Assembly (NCBI GenBank): GCA_000469685.2
Contig: LS997563.1
Span: 13,493,440 to 13,557,439 of the forward strand
Length of the DNA stretch: 64,000 bases
Direction of reading: 5' to 3'
From: Haemonchus contortus
Taxonomy: Eukaryota > Nematoda > Chromadorea > Rhabditida > Trichostrongylidae
Below, in pieces: positions 22,601 to 37,600 of the stretch; position 1 is the first letter of the stretch; each line of letters starts with the position of its first letter. Made by a program: the position numbers and the translations under genes. The notes under the pieces were generated by a model. That model saw only the letters and a program-made list of their open reading frames with translations, did no database searches and was not told the DNA's origin.

Positions 22601-25600
22601 ATGCGCCACTGTTGGTTTGCTGTTGACCCTACGTTACTAATATTGTTATTGTTACGATGTTCTCAATGTCAGACTGTGGATTCACGCGAAGTATCGCAGC
22701 CAAGCGTTGGCGCGGTAAGTGCTATTCTAGTAATATCAAATTGTTTAATTTTGCAAAAATCAACTAATCAAATTAGGAAATTGCTTGGATTAGGGTTGAG
22801 GGGTAATATGCATGCGATAGGTAGACAGCCTTTGCAAAATCCTTGGTTTTTTTTTTTCAAGAAGAGCAGACAAGTTACGATTGCCGGGATTGTAGGTTTT
22901 TAGGCAGACTGATTGCAGTAATAAAGCTTTGCGTGTGAGTTTTGAGAAGTATTCAGCTTGCTAAGGGTTTTTTCCAGTCTCATTGATGTTCCCATTATTG
23001 TGCTGTAAATCTCTTAGGGGACATTAGCTCCAGCTTTTTCATAAACTGAAAGAGATATGGGAAAGAGAATGGCAACATCACTTGCCAGTGCCTCTGTCAA
23101 CAAGGCACTTAGCTTCTCTATTCGTTATTCGAATGCCCTGGATATTGCCCCTTTTTCTCAAATGGTCATCGTTAATAGTTACTAATAGTTTGTTAGTCAG
23201 TTATAATACGCTTACGGGGTATTCCTCGATTCGTTCCGAACTTTTTCAACCAGAAAACGCCGCAATTGCAATTCATCAGTTATTGTAGCCTATAATTGAG
23301 CATTTTCCGGAAACAGGACCAAACTCATGTGTTTTTCTTTTTCTACTCCTTCCGGCTACATTGAATTGTTTACTTTCAGCTTCTTGATGCGAATTCAACG
23401 AATGACAATGAGATTCTAATAAGTTATCTTGCCGCAGTATCGCGACTAGATGAACAACCAGAGGAGTTTATGAAAGCCATTAGTATAGCTCGGGTAAGAA
23501 ATTGATTTGAGAAGGTCCGATGTCTCTCAGAAGTATTTGAAGATGAGCTCTATTTTAGACTCGAGCGTCCGATTCCTCATCATCGTCATCGCCGTTTCAT
23601 GATGAGCGTTTCAAACAGATCTATACCATGTTCAATTGTTTTAGTACAGATTTTGATGGTAATTTTAGTTTTCAAATTCCGTTATGTTTATTTATTTAAC
23701 CAAATATACTCATGAAAAGGGGAAAATAATCAAGCATTTCTTCTTTTCTCATTTATTAGTATGATTACGCTGTTTGTCATTCAGGTTCGATGATCTCTGG
23801 TGCTTTACATGTGGCTGTCAATGAAATCAATGCTAACCCAAATCTTTTACCCAATCATCGTCTAAATTATATTTTTGACAACACATGTGGCAAAGAACGA
23901 CAAAGTAAGTCAGGGATTCTTTTTTATTTCTTTTTCACATCTACTTTTATTTTTATAATGCTTTGATGTTTCTTAGATTATATAGTCAAGTACTGTTCCC
24001 CCCGAGCTTGCCCGCAAAATTGAGTACTGTAGTCATAGCGCTCACGCATCCTCTCATCGGTGGTAGTTTAGATGCTGGCAGGCTTTTGTAAACAGCTATG
24101 TACTAGTAAGAATAAGAAAATTCTGGAAGTCCTAGGTCCTCTCAGACAGAACATCCTCCAGCGGTGGTGGCTTAGATGCTGACAGACTTTTGTAAATATC
24201 TATACATAGGTAAGAAGAAGAAAGTTTTGTAGGCCCTAGAGGAAGCAAAATAAAACAGTGAGCGTTTTAGAAGTGTCCTTCTATTTCGTTCTGTTTACTG
24301 CTAATTTTCGCCACAAATTCGGATGTAAGTCATGATAAAAAGAACGGGTTGTGGTCAATAATCCGAAGTCACACTGGCATGCTTAGCTAATTGTTTACCT
24401 AGTATTGCTGCCGTCTTCTTTCTAATTTGGTATTTACCATGATTTGCCGGGTCAGTAGTGCAAGCACAGGGCATGGAAGGTTAGGCGCGGCTTCAAATGT
24501 CGTCTGGGGCTCCGAACTTTTTTCGCATTTCTGTCTGGTCTTACCTACAGTGAGGTAGAAGTGGAAGAGATTAATGAATAGTTTACCATTTTCAATGAAG
24601 GAATTCACATTTTTGCGAACATTTATAGACTGTTGCGATTAATGGCTATGTATTAATCACAAATCATCCACTTAGCTACTCTTTTAACATTACGACTGTA
24701 ATGCGCTGCATTCCTTATAAGAGCAACTCTATTAATATACGAAAGAATGTTTGCAATTTAACAACATTGAACTCCCGGTAGTGCAGTTTCATTGATATGA
24801 ATCACTTTGCATTCAGGCACACAATATTTTATGGATCATTGGAAGATGGGGGCACGTGTGTTCATTGGCCCGGAAATGAACTGTCGAACAGAAGCGACAA
24901 TGGCAGCGGCGCAAAATTTGCCTATTATTAGTTACAAATGCAAGGACCAAACTGTTTCAGATAAGAAAAAGTAGGTGCTTTTCTCAATTTTTCAATTAAA
25001 CCATTGTTTCTTCTCTGTCTCATCTGCCTGAACTAAGCTCGTGCGCCTTCGATTCGCTAAGATTCCTTGAGAGAGGATTATTTGGATCGGTCAGGGTCAT
25101 TAACCTTATTGTTCTCAGCCTTTTTCACTTTCTCATTACGACTATTTCACCCAAATGAATAAAAAATATTTAAGATCAGCTGTCGGCTCATGCATGCCCC
25201 TTGATATTATTAACCTCACAAGTAAGGGGTGTTGAAATTCCATACTCTAATTATAGACCTATGTAGGTATAATGATTGAGTTGAGAGTGCCTTTCACGAA
25301 TATAGAAGTTAAAACTGCTAAGTTAAGTGAGTTTCCCAAGGAACTAATGAACGCTCAAAGTACGCTTGATCAAGGGATTAGTGTCAGCTGATATGCGCAG
25401 CTGCTCTTGTTGACAGAAGGCGGCTCCGTGGCCCCCTGCTCTCCTTCTTTGGGCGAAAGATGTGAGTTCACTCTCTGCGGTCAACAGCTCTTTTGCGCAG
25501 TGCGTTTTCTTTCAATCAGAAGTTTTTTAAACCTACATATTCAAGTGAGCGCTTTCGGCTATCACTTACGCTCATCGCACTTACTCACCAGGGAGGGGTA

Positions 25601-28600
25601 GTCTACTTACCGTGGGACTTTAAATGGAGACCCAGATAAATCGATAGAGTTTTGAATGCTGTTTACGAAAATGGAACTTATAACTGCAAAGTGATTCTCC
25701 TTAAAAAGTTATGGGGGCCCGAATTTTGCTCGACAGTAGTATAAATTGTCTAAAGAAATATCAGAAAACGTTTAGAGAGCCTTTGATAAAATGAAAAAAA
25801 CACTTTGCAAAAGTGCGGACAATGGCGGGGAGGGATCCCTCATTTTACCCCACGAAGCGAGACCACTACCACTAGATCACGTGGGCGGTAGATATGGAAG
25901 CGACGAGTTCGCTTTCCAATTGATACTACTGTCAAGCAAAATTCGGGCCCCCATAACTTTTTGAGGGGAACCATTTTGCAATTTTAATTTCCATTTTCGT
26001 AAACAGCATTCAAAACTCTATCGATTTATCTGGGTCTCCATTCAAAGTCCCACGGTAAGTAGACTACCCCTCCCTGTTCAGGGCTCAACGTTCTTGCACA
26101 TAATTTATATAATTGCTTTTTCATGGTAATGAAAGCAATGGTACTGTCTTATGTAATTGGGCATACGAAAACTAACCAACACTGCAGAATCAAATGTCTA
26201 TTGATTCGCAGTGTTCAAATTTTTATACACCATCATAAACTTGATCAGTCTTGAGGCAATAAAGAGATCCGTATGACCCCTCCTGGTTAAATTATGGGGA
26301 GGCGGCAAGTATCAGGAGCAAAATTTGCTTTGCAACAACATGTTTCATTCACACATCTTTTTAGCTCTTCCATCGCCGTTTAGTTTTTCACGTGTCTATC
26401 TGTTCCAAGGCAATTTCTCTTCTGTGTGTTAAATGGTGGAAACACAAGAGAGTCATATGAATTACGAGCGGTAACGTTTTGTCTTAAACAAGTGCGATGA
26501 GCGTAAAAGATAGCCGAAATGAGGCCCTTCTTAAATAAGTATAGAACTTGTTGAAAAAGCTGTGGAAGAAAGCACGCTGTGCAAAAGAGTAATCGACGGA
26601 AGGGGCAAACCTAGGACTATTGCCTGAAGAGGGAGAGCACTAACTCTGCGTTAGGGCGCTGCTTGATGTCATCGCGGACAGTTGCACATATCAGTTTACA
26701 CTGACTCCAACCTTTAATCAAGCGAAATTTGAGCACTGATAACTTTCTCGGGAAATTCATGAAGCAGGTTTGATGTCTATATTCGTAAACGGCACATACC
26801 TACGTCCCTATTCAAAGTTGGGTGGGCACAAATCCCATTAAACGGGGTTGTAGAAGCGCAGCATAGATTGAAGTGGTAGTTTCTTTTCCCTATTTCCACG
26901 TTTTTGCCCTATGTTCCGTCTAAAAACTATATCAACTCATTCTTTATAGATATCTGCAGCTGCTTTTTGCCTTCTAATTATGAATCTAAATACGCATAAT
27001 AAACATGCGTTAGAGGAGAAAGTGAATGTGGGAACCAACGGTTGCTATGATGGTCTTAATGTTTCCCATTGAACAGCATGCGAGTGATTTCGTAAGCAAT
27101 CGGTGTGCATTATTTGCATGCCACCACGAAATCAGAGAAGTTACAAGGCAAGTGCAGGGGTGCCGTGCAGTAGGAACGAAATTGTCGCGTTGCGGCGAGA
27201 GAGAAGCCGCGCGCGAAGGAATGTAGCACAATGCAGCAGAAAGTAAGAAATTCAGGAACAAAATAACTAGCAGTAGAATCATGCCATAAGTGATAATCGC
27301 ATAGAGATTGAGATTTATGAAGAACGCTAGAACTGTTATAACGGGGCAAATGGTCCGCGACAGCCGTGGTGCGGCGTATTCTGCCGCCCGCGATGAAGAT
27401 TCAAAAAGCATCAGAAGGCGCAAAAAAGCGCGCGAGCGAAAGTGGCACGTCATTACATTGAAACTTCATCAGTTGGATGCCTATTGACGATTCGAAGGCA
27501 TTAGGATAGACCACGATTTGCCAGTTTCGGTTTAGCTTAACACAAGATAGACTAAGAACCATAACTTCCGGCAAGCCGGAGGTACATTGCTAAATGTCTT
27601 CACCAGTTTGACAGTGACCTTGCGCCTGTTTCCTTCCTTTTCTTTTTTTTTCTTCTCTCTTTTGTCCTTTTCTTCTTTCGATCTTCCTAAGGGGTCTTTG
27701 GCCTGTGAAATGTGCAGGTCTTATCACTTCTTGTTGCTGAGTAGAATCTGAAAAACTCGTGTCAGAGCTAATCACAATACAACTCGAGCTTGCGAACCAA
27801 TATTGCAGATTTGCCCTTTATTAGCAGTTATTTGGAATGTAATTTTTGACAATGCATTTTCAGATATAACACTTTCGCTCGCACAGTTCCAGCCGAAACT
27901 GACATCGTAAAGGCTTTTATTGCGCTATGTCGAGAACATAACTGGAAGAAGTTCACAATTATCTATGAGGAACATCCAGCGCATGAAGAACTGTATCAAG
28001 CACTTCGAGTTAGTTTGTCTTTTCCTCAGTCCTAATCTTTGCTTCTGTTCTGCTAACTATACGGCAAAAATATTTTGTGAATTGCTGAAAAACGACTTGG
28101 TTTTGGAATGAGGTTGTTTTGGTAGAATTCGTGAAAAATATGCCGCTATTCATGAAATAGTTATGCTATATTCCTCGTGCGTTTGCGTGTAAGTTTCTAA
28201 TGGCTATGAAGGAGAAGGGGGTTACGTCAACAATATTTGGCGTATGCCTTTTTCCTTACGAAATTCTGATTTGTTTTGTTTCAGCAAGCAATTGACGTTG
28301 AAAATGCGCGTATGGAATTGGATGAAATACGGTATTCTGTGCAGAACGTATCAAAAGTGATCCGCTTTAGCGAAGTGCAATCGGAGAAGCTCATCGATAG
28401 CGTTGTGGAACAGACAAAGGACATTACGAGATGTGAGCCAACTGTTCATGAGAAGCAGGGTGTAGAAAAGAACGAGTTACTATTTAATATCTGTTGTTTA
28501 AGTATACGTCACATTTGGTAATGTGCGATTGTTTCGAAAAATTCTCATGTCAATGGGCAAGCTGGGTCTCACGGACTCGCAGCAGTATCTTCTGATCTAC

Positions 28601-31600
28601 CTCGATGCCGATTACAATTGGCTGAATGTCTATCATGCAATGAATAATCACTTTTTCCGCAGTAAGTAATTCTTTGTAGCCATTTGTCGCTAGGATTATT
28701 TTACTTACTTTGGTTTTCGTATTCAATTTTTTCGCAGTGCCCATTGATCGATAGAAAAAGCCATCTATATCAGAAGCACAGGGTGTGCCAACTAGTAGCT
28801 CGGATTAGGATCGTATGACTAACTACACTGATCCCTTCTAAAAAGTTTCCCTATTTCTTGAACCTCGTTTGACTAATCGCATTTTGGATTTTCATAGAAT
28901 AGGCGATATCAAAAAGCTCGTGTTCGTTGTTACGTAGCCTTCTTTGAACTATCTCGGGAGGGACTTTCCCTGCTTAGTGGAATCTCGCGTGGCATTACAT
29001 CTGAGATCGAGGTAAATTCGACTCGCGCATTTTCTTGTCATCGAGAAATCTGTTTAATTTAAAGACCGGGAAAGCGTCTGAAAACCAACTCGATTGAATC
29101 TCTTGAAAAAATACTTTGGGACCAGTTACTGTCAGAGTTAATTAGCTCGAAAACCCTTGTCTTTGTTACACTTTTATTGCAAGAAATTCATGTCAAAAGA
29201 AATTTCGATGAAAAGTGCTGCAATTATTGTGTTATACAGCAGTCCTTAGTTATTTCTACACAGCACTTAATCTGTGGGTTAGTCATTTTAGTTACTAAAC
29301 GCAATCTATGGGAAAGTTAATCAAAATATTTTTTACCAGTCGGGCCGCCCGGCTAACGCCAGGCTTCCCTCCTCCTTATGGTTTCGCCCGGCTACGCCGG
29401 GCGCTCCTTCTCCCTGTGAGAAATTTGCTATGCGTAAATAACACTTCGGATTCACCTTTTGCGTTGAAAACTCTACACCCTCAGTCGAATTGGGAGCGAT
29501 TTTTTCTGTAAGCCAACCTCGCTATGTCCGAAAGAACATCGTTTAATATCAGAAAGGCGGTTATTCAGAGAGAAAAGTATTCAGAGACTTCATTGCGGCT
29601 GAGGCTACTATGTTAGCTACCATCAATGTTCCTCAATGTCTCCATCATCAAGGGCTCTCCTCCTTCTTGAAGCGAAGGGACTTTGCACGAAGAATATCGA
29701 GTTAATGAAATTCTCCCCCTTTTTTCTAGGTTATTTCGCTGTTTCGCTGAGCGAGAGTATAGACCATCAAATGCCTTCAAAGATTTTCCTCCTTCCCTTT
29801 ACGAATACATCATTAACTGTGAATACAACATTATTAGCGGTCGGATATAAGGCGGTTCAGTGGTTTTCGAGAGTATAACTGAGATATTGCCACGCTAGTA
29901 CGATAATCGCAACTGCAGAATACTGTTCCACTACAATTTTCTCCAGCAACCACTCTTTACTCCAGAGCCTCAAACTTGGGTAATTAAACCATGGTCTAGA
30001 GGATCATACGATGAACAACATAAAATTACCATATTGATCGAAAACTACCAAAATATCAAGTGATCTACGACAAATGACAGTGAATATGACAAATGATAGT
30101 GAGCTACGACCATTGACAGTGATCTACGAAGGCTCACATAGCTTACAGCTGTTAAGGCTCAATACGACCCATTGGAAAAGGCACCCGAGTGATAAAGCTG
30201 AACTGAGAGGATAACATAGCCTACGTGATGAATAGCCATGAAGTAAACATGAAACGAGAGATGAACTATCGAAATACGACTCAAGTCAGACATGGGGAAA
30301 ATCCATGAACTGATTACGAACATGAAACGAGTAAACGAGTACAATGAACTACGTATTATGCTGAATAAGAAAGAAAGAGCACCATGAACTATGCCGAAGC
30401 ACGAAAACGGAGTACAAGAAGGATGTACGAATAAAAGTGAAAGAGCAAAGATGAATTATCAATTGCCCCAGGTGGAATGAAGAAGCCCCTGGGAGAGGGT
30501 TCCCCTACGAGAGAAGAGCGTATAGCAAGGCCACGCCCCCTTGTGTTGGTTTTGTAGAAGCATGGCTGCGCGGTGATCAAGCGATAAGCGTTAAGCCGGC
30601 ATGTTGCGAATTCTTGCATCATCGATCGCGAAGCGACGATACTCCGGCCGACTCTGAACGCGTCTAGTACGGAGAAGGCGGAAATTGTGTCCTTTGCTGA
30701 CGAATCCTTTCTTCCAGACTACGGGCCAAGTTCACTGAATCTGCGTAGCTTTCTCGTGCGATCTGCAAATCGTGTTCGATTTGTTCGCTCTTCTCTGGTA
30801 GTGAACATATCGCAGAATTGTGGCCGGTCTTTTTGCAGTGGTAACAGGGAGTATCGGCCTTCTTGCAAAGCTTTCCTCGAGGACATGCCTTTTTCAGACA
30901 CATCGGGCAGCGTTTAAAACTTTGTAAACGGAGTTTCCGTTCCTTGGCCTTCGTGACTATCGTGCAGGAATCGGAGAAATGGTCTCCTCTCCTGCCACAG
31001 AATACGCATGGCATCATCGCCTGGAGTCTATCCGAAATATGGCCTTCTTGGTATCGGCGTGCTGGACAGCGTTCTTTATTTTCCAGCTCTTCACATGCCG
31101 CTTTGAATGATCTCACCGATGCTTGCGTCTGCTGAAGCTGTAATCTTAAGCGGGTAGCCTCGTCCGTCGTGCTTCTGCGAGCTTCATGTGGAGTTGGCTC
31201 CGGTTCTTCCACGGCTTGTTCTTCGTCTTCGTCATCGAGGGTGTCATCAATCATTTCCAACTCATCAGAGTCTTCTCCACTCGATTCTTCCTCCGGCTCT
31301 TCGTCTATTGGCTCCATAAAGGGTTCGTTACGCTGGATCACGTCCACCTCTCTAAAGCGGATATCCATCTGCAACGGACCGGTTCCAACGTAGACGACGT
31401 CCTCCGCGCCCTCGGGTTCTGTCGTTTTTTGTGGCACACGTGCTTGGTCATCTTGAGTAAGGTGCTGTGAGATTTCTCTCAGACTCTTCAGCACTTGATG
31501 GCGGAAATGGAGGTCCTCTTTGAGATCACCTGCGTCAATTTCGTCTCGTAGGTCTCTAAGTTTGGCGAGGTTCTCACCAATGGCGTCTAACGAATCCGAA

Positions 31601-34600
31601 ATGAGTGGTTCGACTTCCTCAGGAAATAAGCTGAGTTCGGCTCCATCGTTCGCTACGTGAACCATGTCCATCTGTTGTTCCCACTCGAACGGTTGAAGCA
31701 CATTGGTCGCGAAGAAAAGAGGGGGATAGTTCCATAGGGTTCGGAGATGAGTACGCACAAGCAAAAGGCGGAGGTGGAGTTTTTCCATGCTATGTTTGAG
31801 GTGCTGGTGAGTTTGGAAGAATTCTGTTCTTGAAAAAGCCCCCGAGTATAGGTTCTGGAGATTGTTAGTCAGAGAGAGAAGAGAACGTCTGCTGGAATGG
31901 AAATTGATACACTCGAGAACAATTTGATCATAGACTTCTGCAGGACTTGGAATTGGTCCTATAGCTGATCGCAGACGCCTGTAATCGTACCTGAGTCGTT
32001 CCACGTTCGTTACGTCGTCCATGTTCTAAATATGATCTACGGAAGTCTGCACACATATACTATATAGCTATGTGTATATTTGTAAAAAAGGAAAGAAAAA
32101 TTGAGAAAGGAAAGCTCCGACCATTTTTAAAGATTTTTCTCATGTGCGGGCGCACGCTTATTTCGTTCGCGAACCTTTTTCAGCACGAAGGAGAAAATTT
32201 TCCATGGTCCTAAAAGAAATTTAAGCGTGTAGCGGAGAAGGAAGCCTAGGAGTCGCAACCCGAGGGTTGGTAGGAAGGCGTATGAGATTAGCAGCGCCGA
32301 GGCGACGATTAAAAGGCCGACTATGAGCGTTTTGTACCAGAGTAGGCAAACATCGAAGATGTGGTAAAAGTCTGGCCATTTAATCTCATGGTACATCGTG
32401 CTATTGCCACTTAGTATCGCGCTCCCCGGTATAGATAAGGGCTCGATGAACTTCAGGATTCCAGCTAGTAGGAAATAGTGTTTCGCTTGTCCGCAGGTGA
32501 TCGAGCAGTTAAGGAGTTGTCGAGCGGAATCGAAGTGGAATCGCAGCAATGATTCTGGGGAATCTTTGGCGCAAGGTACTACAAAGGCGTGGTTCCCACA
32601 CAGGATCTCGCCCAATGTTTCCGAATTCGATGTACACTGGATATGCGTCTGTGCACCCTTGGAACAGTGATAGCATCCTTTCAGTACATTGTTGGGTACT
32701 GTGCAGTTCTCTTGGGTTATTTCCTGTGAAGTGGCATCGAACGTTCCATGGAAGTCGATGACGAATTCCGCTGATACCATGTGCGGGATTTTCGCCACGA
32801 TAGCATGATTCGGTCGTTGTGCCAATTCCCAAGAGACGGTTTTTACGGGGAGCTTGAGGGCGATGTTATTGAATTCTTGGTCGAGCTTCCATTCCGAGCA
32901 GTGGCAGTTCACCTTATTTTCCGCAGGATCGCAACGGCAGTCGTCGTTGAAGATACATTGAGCGCTAGTAGCGTTCTCCTTCGAGGAACATATGAGGTGG
33001 GGTTTGTTTGACGCTGACCAAATTGCGGTATCGTGGCCATCTGTGATGAAGTGGGTGTACAACGATGGAGTAGGTGGTAGCGTCAAAGAGGTCATAGTAA
33101 GTCGAAACGAAGGAAGGTCGATCGGCACGTTAGGGATAGCTGTTTGGACGAATCGTCGTTTCCCTATGGTGGTGTTCAATGTATCTATGAATATTTCTAA
33201 TTTGACTGCTTCCGACCACCTTGTGCATCTGAATACCTCATATGTTGTTGGAGAGTTTGGCACTGCATAGACCCGATAAAATAGGCAACCAGAGCTAGGC
33301 CACCAACAGTCACAGCCCCAACCTCCACATGATTCCATACATCCTGTGCGTCCTGGGAAACTGTTCGCTGGATCTAATTCTTCGATGAGGGAGGTACTCT
33401 GAATTTCAGCGCACTTCCCGTTAACACATGATCCCATGGTTGCGCATCTTTTGCTATCCAAGACTCGTAAGGATGTGGATCTAGTGAAGTAAAGTGTTTC
33501 GCGTTCACATGTCAGATACAGTCCTTTCCACCGCACGCGGATGTTAGCAATCAGTGATGAATTGTAAGCGAGCCTTAGACAAGCTTCTTGATGAAAGGTG
33601 TTGATTTTCAAAATTTCCGATAGCGAGGTTTGACATTTCTCCTGATCCCTGATTTTCGTACATGATGTTGAATGGTGCTCAAACGCGTTCACGAGTTGGC
33701 ACGCCATGGTTCGCTGTGTTGCTGTGACTACGATGATCGCTAGTGCTGCAGCGATGTGCGCGCTACGAGTTCGCCGGCGTCGCAGGAATAGTTTCCGTAT
33801 AAGCTTTAGGCACAGTCTGCCTAGTTTTTGCACAAGGAATAGCATGATTGTCAGTCCACCTTGTGATAGCAGTCGAATAGGTTTCCCGATGGTCATAGGT
33901 ACATAAAGTAATGCATAAGCCGTCGCTACGATCAAATATAACAGAATCATGATCAGAAAGAGAGCTCTTGCCGGCCAACATTCGGGGTTGAGCAACGATT
34001 GGGCACAGAACCAACAGTCTACATTTTCACAGAAATCCAGTGCCCGGCAAGTTGTAGTCATGGTAGCCAGATGTCCTCCGTTGTTCCACTTGACCATGAC
34101 TATGTGATCATGCAATGTCAACTGTGTCGGGAATTTGACTAGGTAAGGAGTTGTGGAGGCCTTATGAAGTTGGCAATGATTATCAGCGCAAATTTCGAAA
34201 GTCAGGTTAGGTGTTGTGGAAATGCTTATCCCGTTGCTAGTGCACGATATCTGCATGTCTTTCGATGGTGTGGGTGTGCTGAAGTTGAGGAGCGAAAGCG
34301 GCATTAGATGGAAAAGAAACCATTTCGCGGTGTTACTGCACCTCGCTCGTACTGTAGACACGGTAGCTTGGGGTGGCCTGGGAGGGCGAGGTCGGAGGTT
34401 ATACCGCTGTGGCTGTGCGGATGGATGAATTTCTCCTTCCGTCACGGTTGGCATGTTACCGCGATCTTGATTTTCCGTGTCGTGAATCTCTAGCGGAACC
34501 AATAGATTCACTGGACGATGGATTTTCCTCCTTGCAGCGGTAATGAGCTCAACTTCTCGGATATTGCCGTCGCTTCCCTTTCGAATGTCTGTGATCCGGG

Positions 34601-37600
34601 CCATTCTCCAGTTGTTTCGCGGAAGTACAGAATCGCTCACTAGAACGACATCACCAGTCGATGGGGTACTCTGGCTATGGCGTTTATTGGTGATGTTCTT
34701 TACATGGGTTTCTCGTAGACTGGATAAGTATTGATCATGCCAAATTTTCCAAAATTTTTCCGTAGCCTGACAAGAGGATCGGAGGGCGTCTAGTACCTCT
34801 TTTTGGGTCTGTAGGGTCCTCTCTTCTTCTGGAGGGTGATATTCTGAGTCGTCTTGATCTGGGAGGGTGACCGCAAGTGGTAGCGTCCCCTCGAACTCCT
34901 TCTGCAGAAAGTCGATCGGCCGAATACTTGCAAACTCTTCCTGGCTGGAACCTTGGTATGTTAATGGTCTTGAATTGAGGCATGATTCGATTTCCGTAAG
35001 TATGGTGCGCAAGTGGTCTATAGACAGACATCTTGTCGATCGGAGAGCCTTGTATAAAGCGTGTTTGACAGATTTAATGAGGCGTTCATAAAAACCCCCC
35101 TGCCATGGTGCATAGGGAGTTATATGTTTCCATTGAATCTCATGCTCCATCAGTGTCGCCTTTGCCTCTGGGTTCAGCACCATTTCCCTCTTTCCTTCAG
35201 CCAGGATTTTCTCAGCGAGTAGAAATGTTGGGGCGTTGTCACAGGTGATAGTGTCAGGGATTCCCCTTCGCGCGACAAACCGTCGAAATGCATTAATGAA
35301 GTCTTCAGTGCCCATACTGGGTACCAGTTCCAGGTGCATGAGTCGTGTGACAGTGCATGTAAAAATGCACCCACATGGATTGCGTTCGTCTGCTTCGGTG
35401 GACAGCTTTGGGAGGTCAAAGAAGTCGAGTCCAATATGTTGGAATGGACGACTACGAAATACTCTGCGCTGTGGTAGATCCGTGGAATCGGGGTACGGGT
35501 ATGGTAGAGCATTGAACCGTCGACATTTCACGCATTTTACGACAAGTTTTCGAACCTGTTGCCGTAATTTGGGGATCCAGTATCGGTTACGTACTGTGGC
35601 CATGGTGTGCTCGATTCCTTGGTGGTAGGGACCGTGTGCGTCTTTGATGATGAGCTCCGCTAGACTCGTATTGGGACTGATGAAAATCGGATATTTTGAT
35701 TCCTCAGAAAGGGAAGAATTTTGCAAACGTCCCCTTGACTTCCAGATATGGTCTTTATCGCGGAAAAGAGTCAATGAGGATCCCATGGACTTTCGATACC
35801 CCTCTGTTAGATATGTATTCTGGTGGATGCGAATAAGGAATAAGCGGGCTGCGCGCTGAGCTCCTCCTTCAGAGCGTTCCAGTGAATCAGGTATCATTCG
35901 AAGCTCTGGTATTGTGGAAGTGATCTTTTCAATCTTTTCCTGGGGGAGGGCGCCCACAAGTTTTTTGAGGAATACCAGCACAACTAATGCTGTCCTTTTC
36001 GCAAGGCGAAATGAGCTCAATCGTGCGCAATCTATGGTCGGTTTTGATGGCTTTTCTGGCAGGGTTTCGTGCACTACACTGATGACTGCTGGGCTGTCAC
36101 TCTGCTCGCATGAGTTCTCTAAATTCAGCGCGTAAATAGGTGCTACCCATTGATCCTCTGGTGCTAGCAGGAATTCAGGGCCAGACCACCATTTATGGGT
36201 AATAAGCTGCTCTTTCGTTAATCCCCTTGTGCCAGCGTCTGCTGGGTTATCGGCTGTTGGAACATATCGAAATTCTACCGTGATCATGTCAGCTTGGAGA
36301 TTTTCAGCAATCCGTCGAATTTCGCGTAGTCGATTTTCTACCAGACGTCCCAGTTGTGCGCTATAGGGTTTTGCGTTCAGCCAGTTCAGTGCGATCTGAG
36401 AATCCGAGAAGATGTAAATTTTGCGAAGCCGGTCATTCAAGCGTGGTTTCAGCGCTTGAATGATGGAGTGTGCAAGTCGCGTTGCGATCGTTATGGCATT
36501 CATTTCTAGTTTTGGCATCGTACAGGTGGATTTGATCGAGGGGAGTTTACCCTTTGCCATAATCAATACTGAGCCAAGGTGGTTGAAAACGTATGCACAT
36601 GCCGTCATTGCGATCGCGCTGGCGTCCGCAAATACAGCTAAACAGAGGTCTTTAGAGTGGGGTGCGATGATCCGCGGGAAGGAGCGATGGAACCCGTGCA
36701 TTTTTTGCAGGATGTCGTTCCACTGCGAGCACAGGGTTTCCGAGAGTGGTTCGTCCCAGGTATACTTATGTTTCCATAGCTCTTGTTGGAAACGTTTTGC
36801 CTGTGTAAGTAATGGGGTCAGCCACCCAAAGGGATCATAGATGGAAGCTATTTGACGCGCCACTATTCTTTTGGTGACCTTTTCGGTTGGGGCCATGTTG
36901 CACTGTATGTCGAGTACGTCATCTGCTGCGTTCCAGGTAATACCTAACACCTTATGTGTGGTGGATTTAGCGCAAGCATCAGCTGGGAGGCTAGCGCATA
37001 GCTCGGGATCATTCGAGAGGAATTCTCTTAGATTCATCCCTATGTCCGCGAAAATCGCTCGAGATTTGAGCGATTTCTGTAGGGCGTCTTTTTTGGTGTC
37101 TGCGGACAAAATGAGGTTATCGACATACAGGTTGGCTTGAATTTCTTCAGCCAATGCTTTCTCTTCAACATTCGAACGTAAATGATGATGTATGGTGGCT
37201 CCTAAGAGGAAAGGTGAAACGTTTAGACCGAAAGTCACTCTTGTGAAGCGGAACGTCACTAGATTATCTTCTGTGACTGGCTTATGGACATCTCGTACCC
37301 AAAAGAAGCGTGTAGCATCCCTATCAATTTCGTGGAGATGTACCTGTAGGAAGGCTTTTTCCACGTCTGAGGTGACTACATAGGGTGCAACACGAAATCT
37401 TAGGAGCATAGCGTAAATTTCTGGCAAAATTAGTGGCCCCTGGTGTAAGATGTCATTCAGTGAAGGACAACCTTTGAAGTGTGAGGAAGCATCGAATACA
37501 ATGCGGAGTTTAGTGGTGTCCTTTTGCGGGGTCACTACCGGTTGGTGCGGTATGTAATGTAAGATCATCCCATTCAGGGGTTGGTCATTGGGAATCTCCT

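Noticed and set aside
28738..28770. Splice acceptor at tttttcgcag as the start of cyclase exon 9
   Set aside because: In the required phase it gives MPIDR and then a stop; the acceptor at 43418 gives a family-like reading frame.
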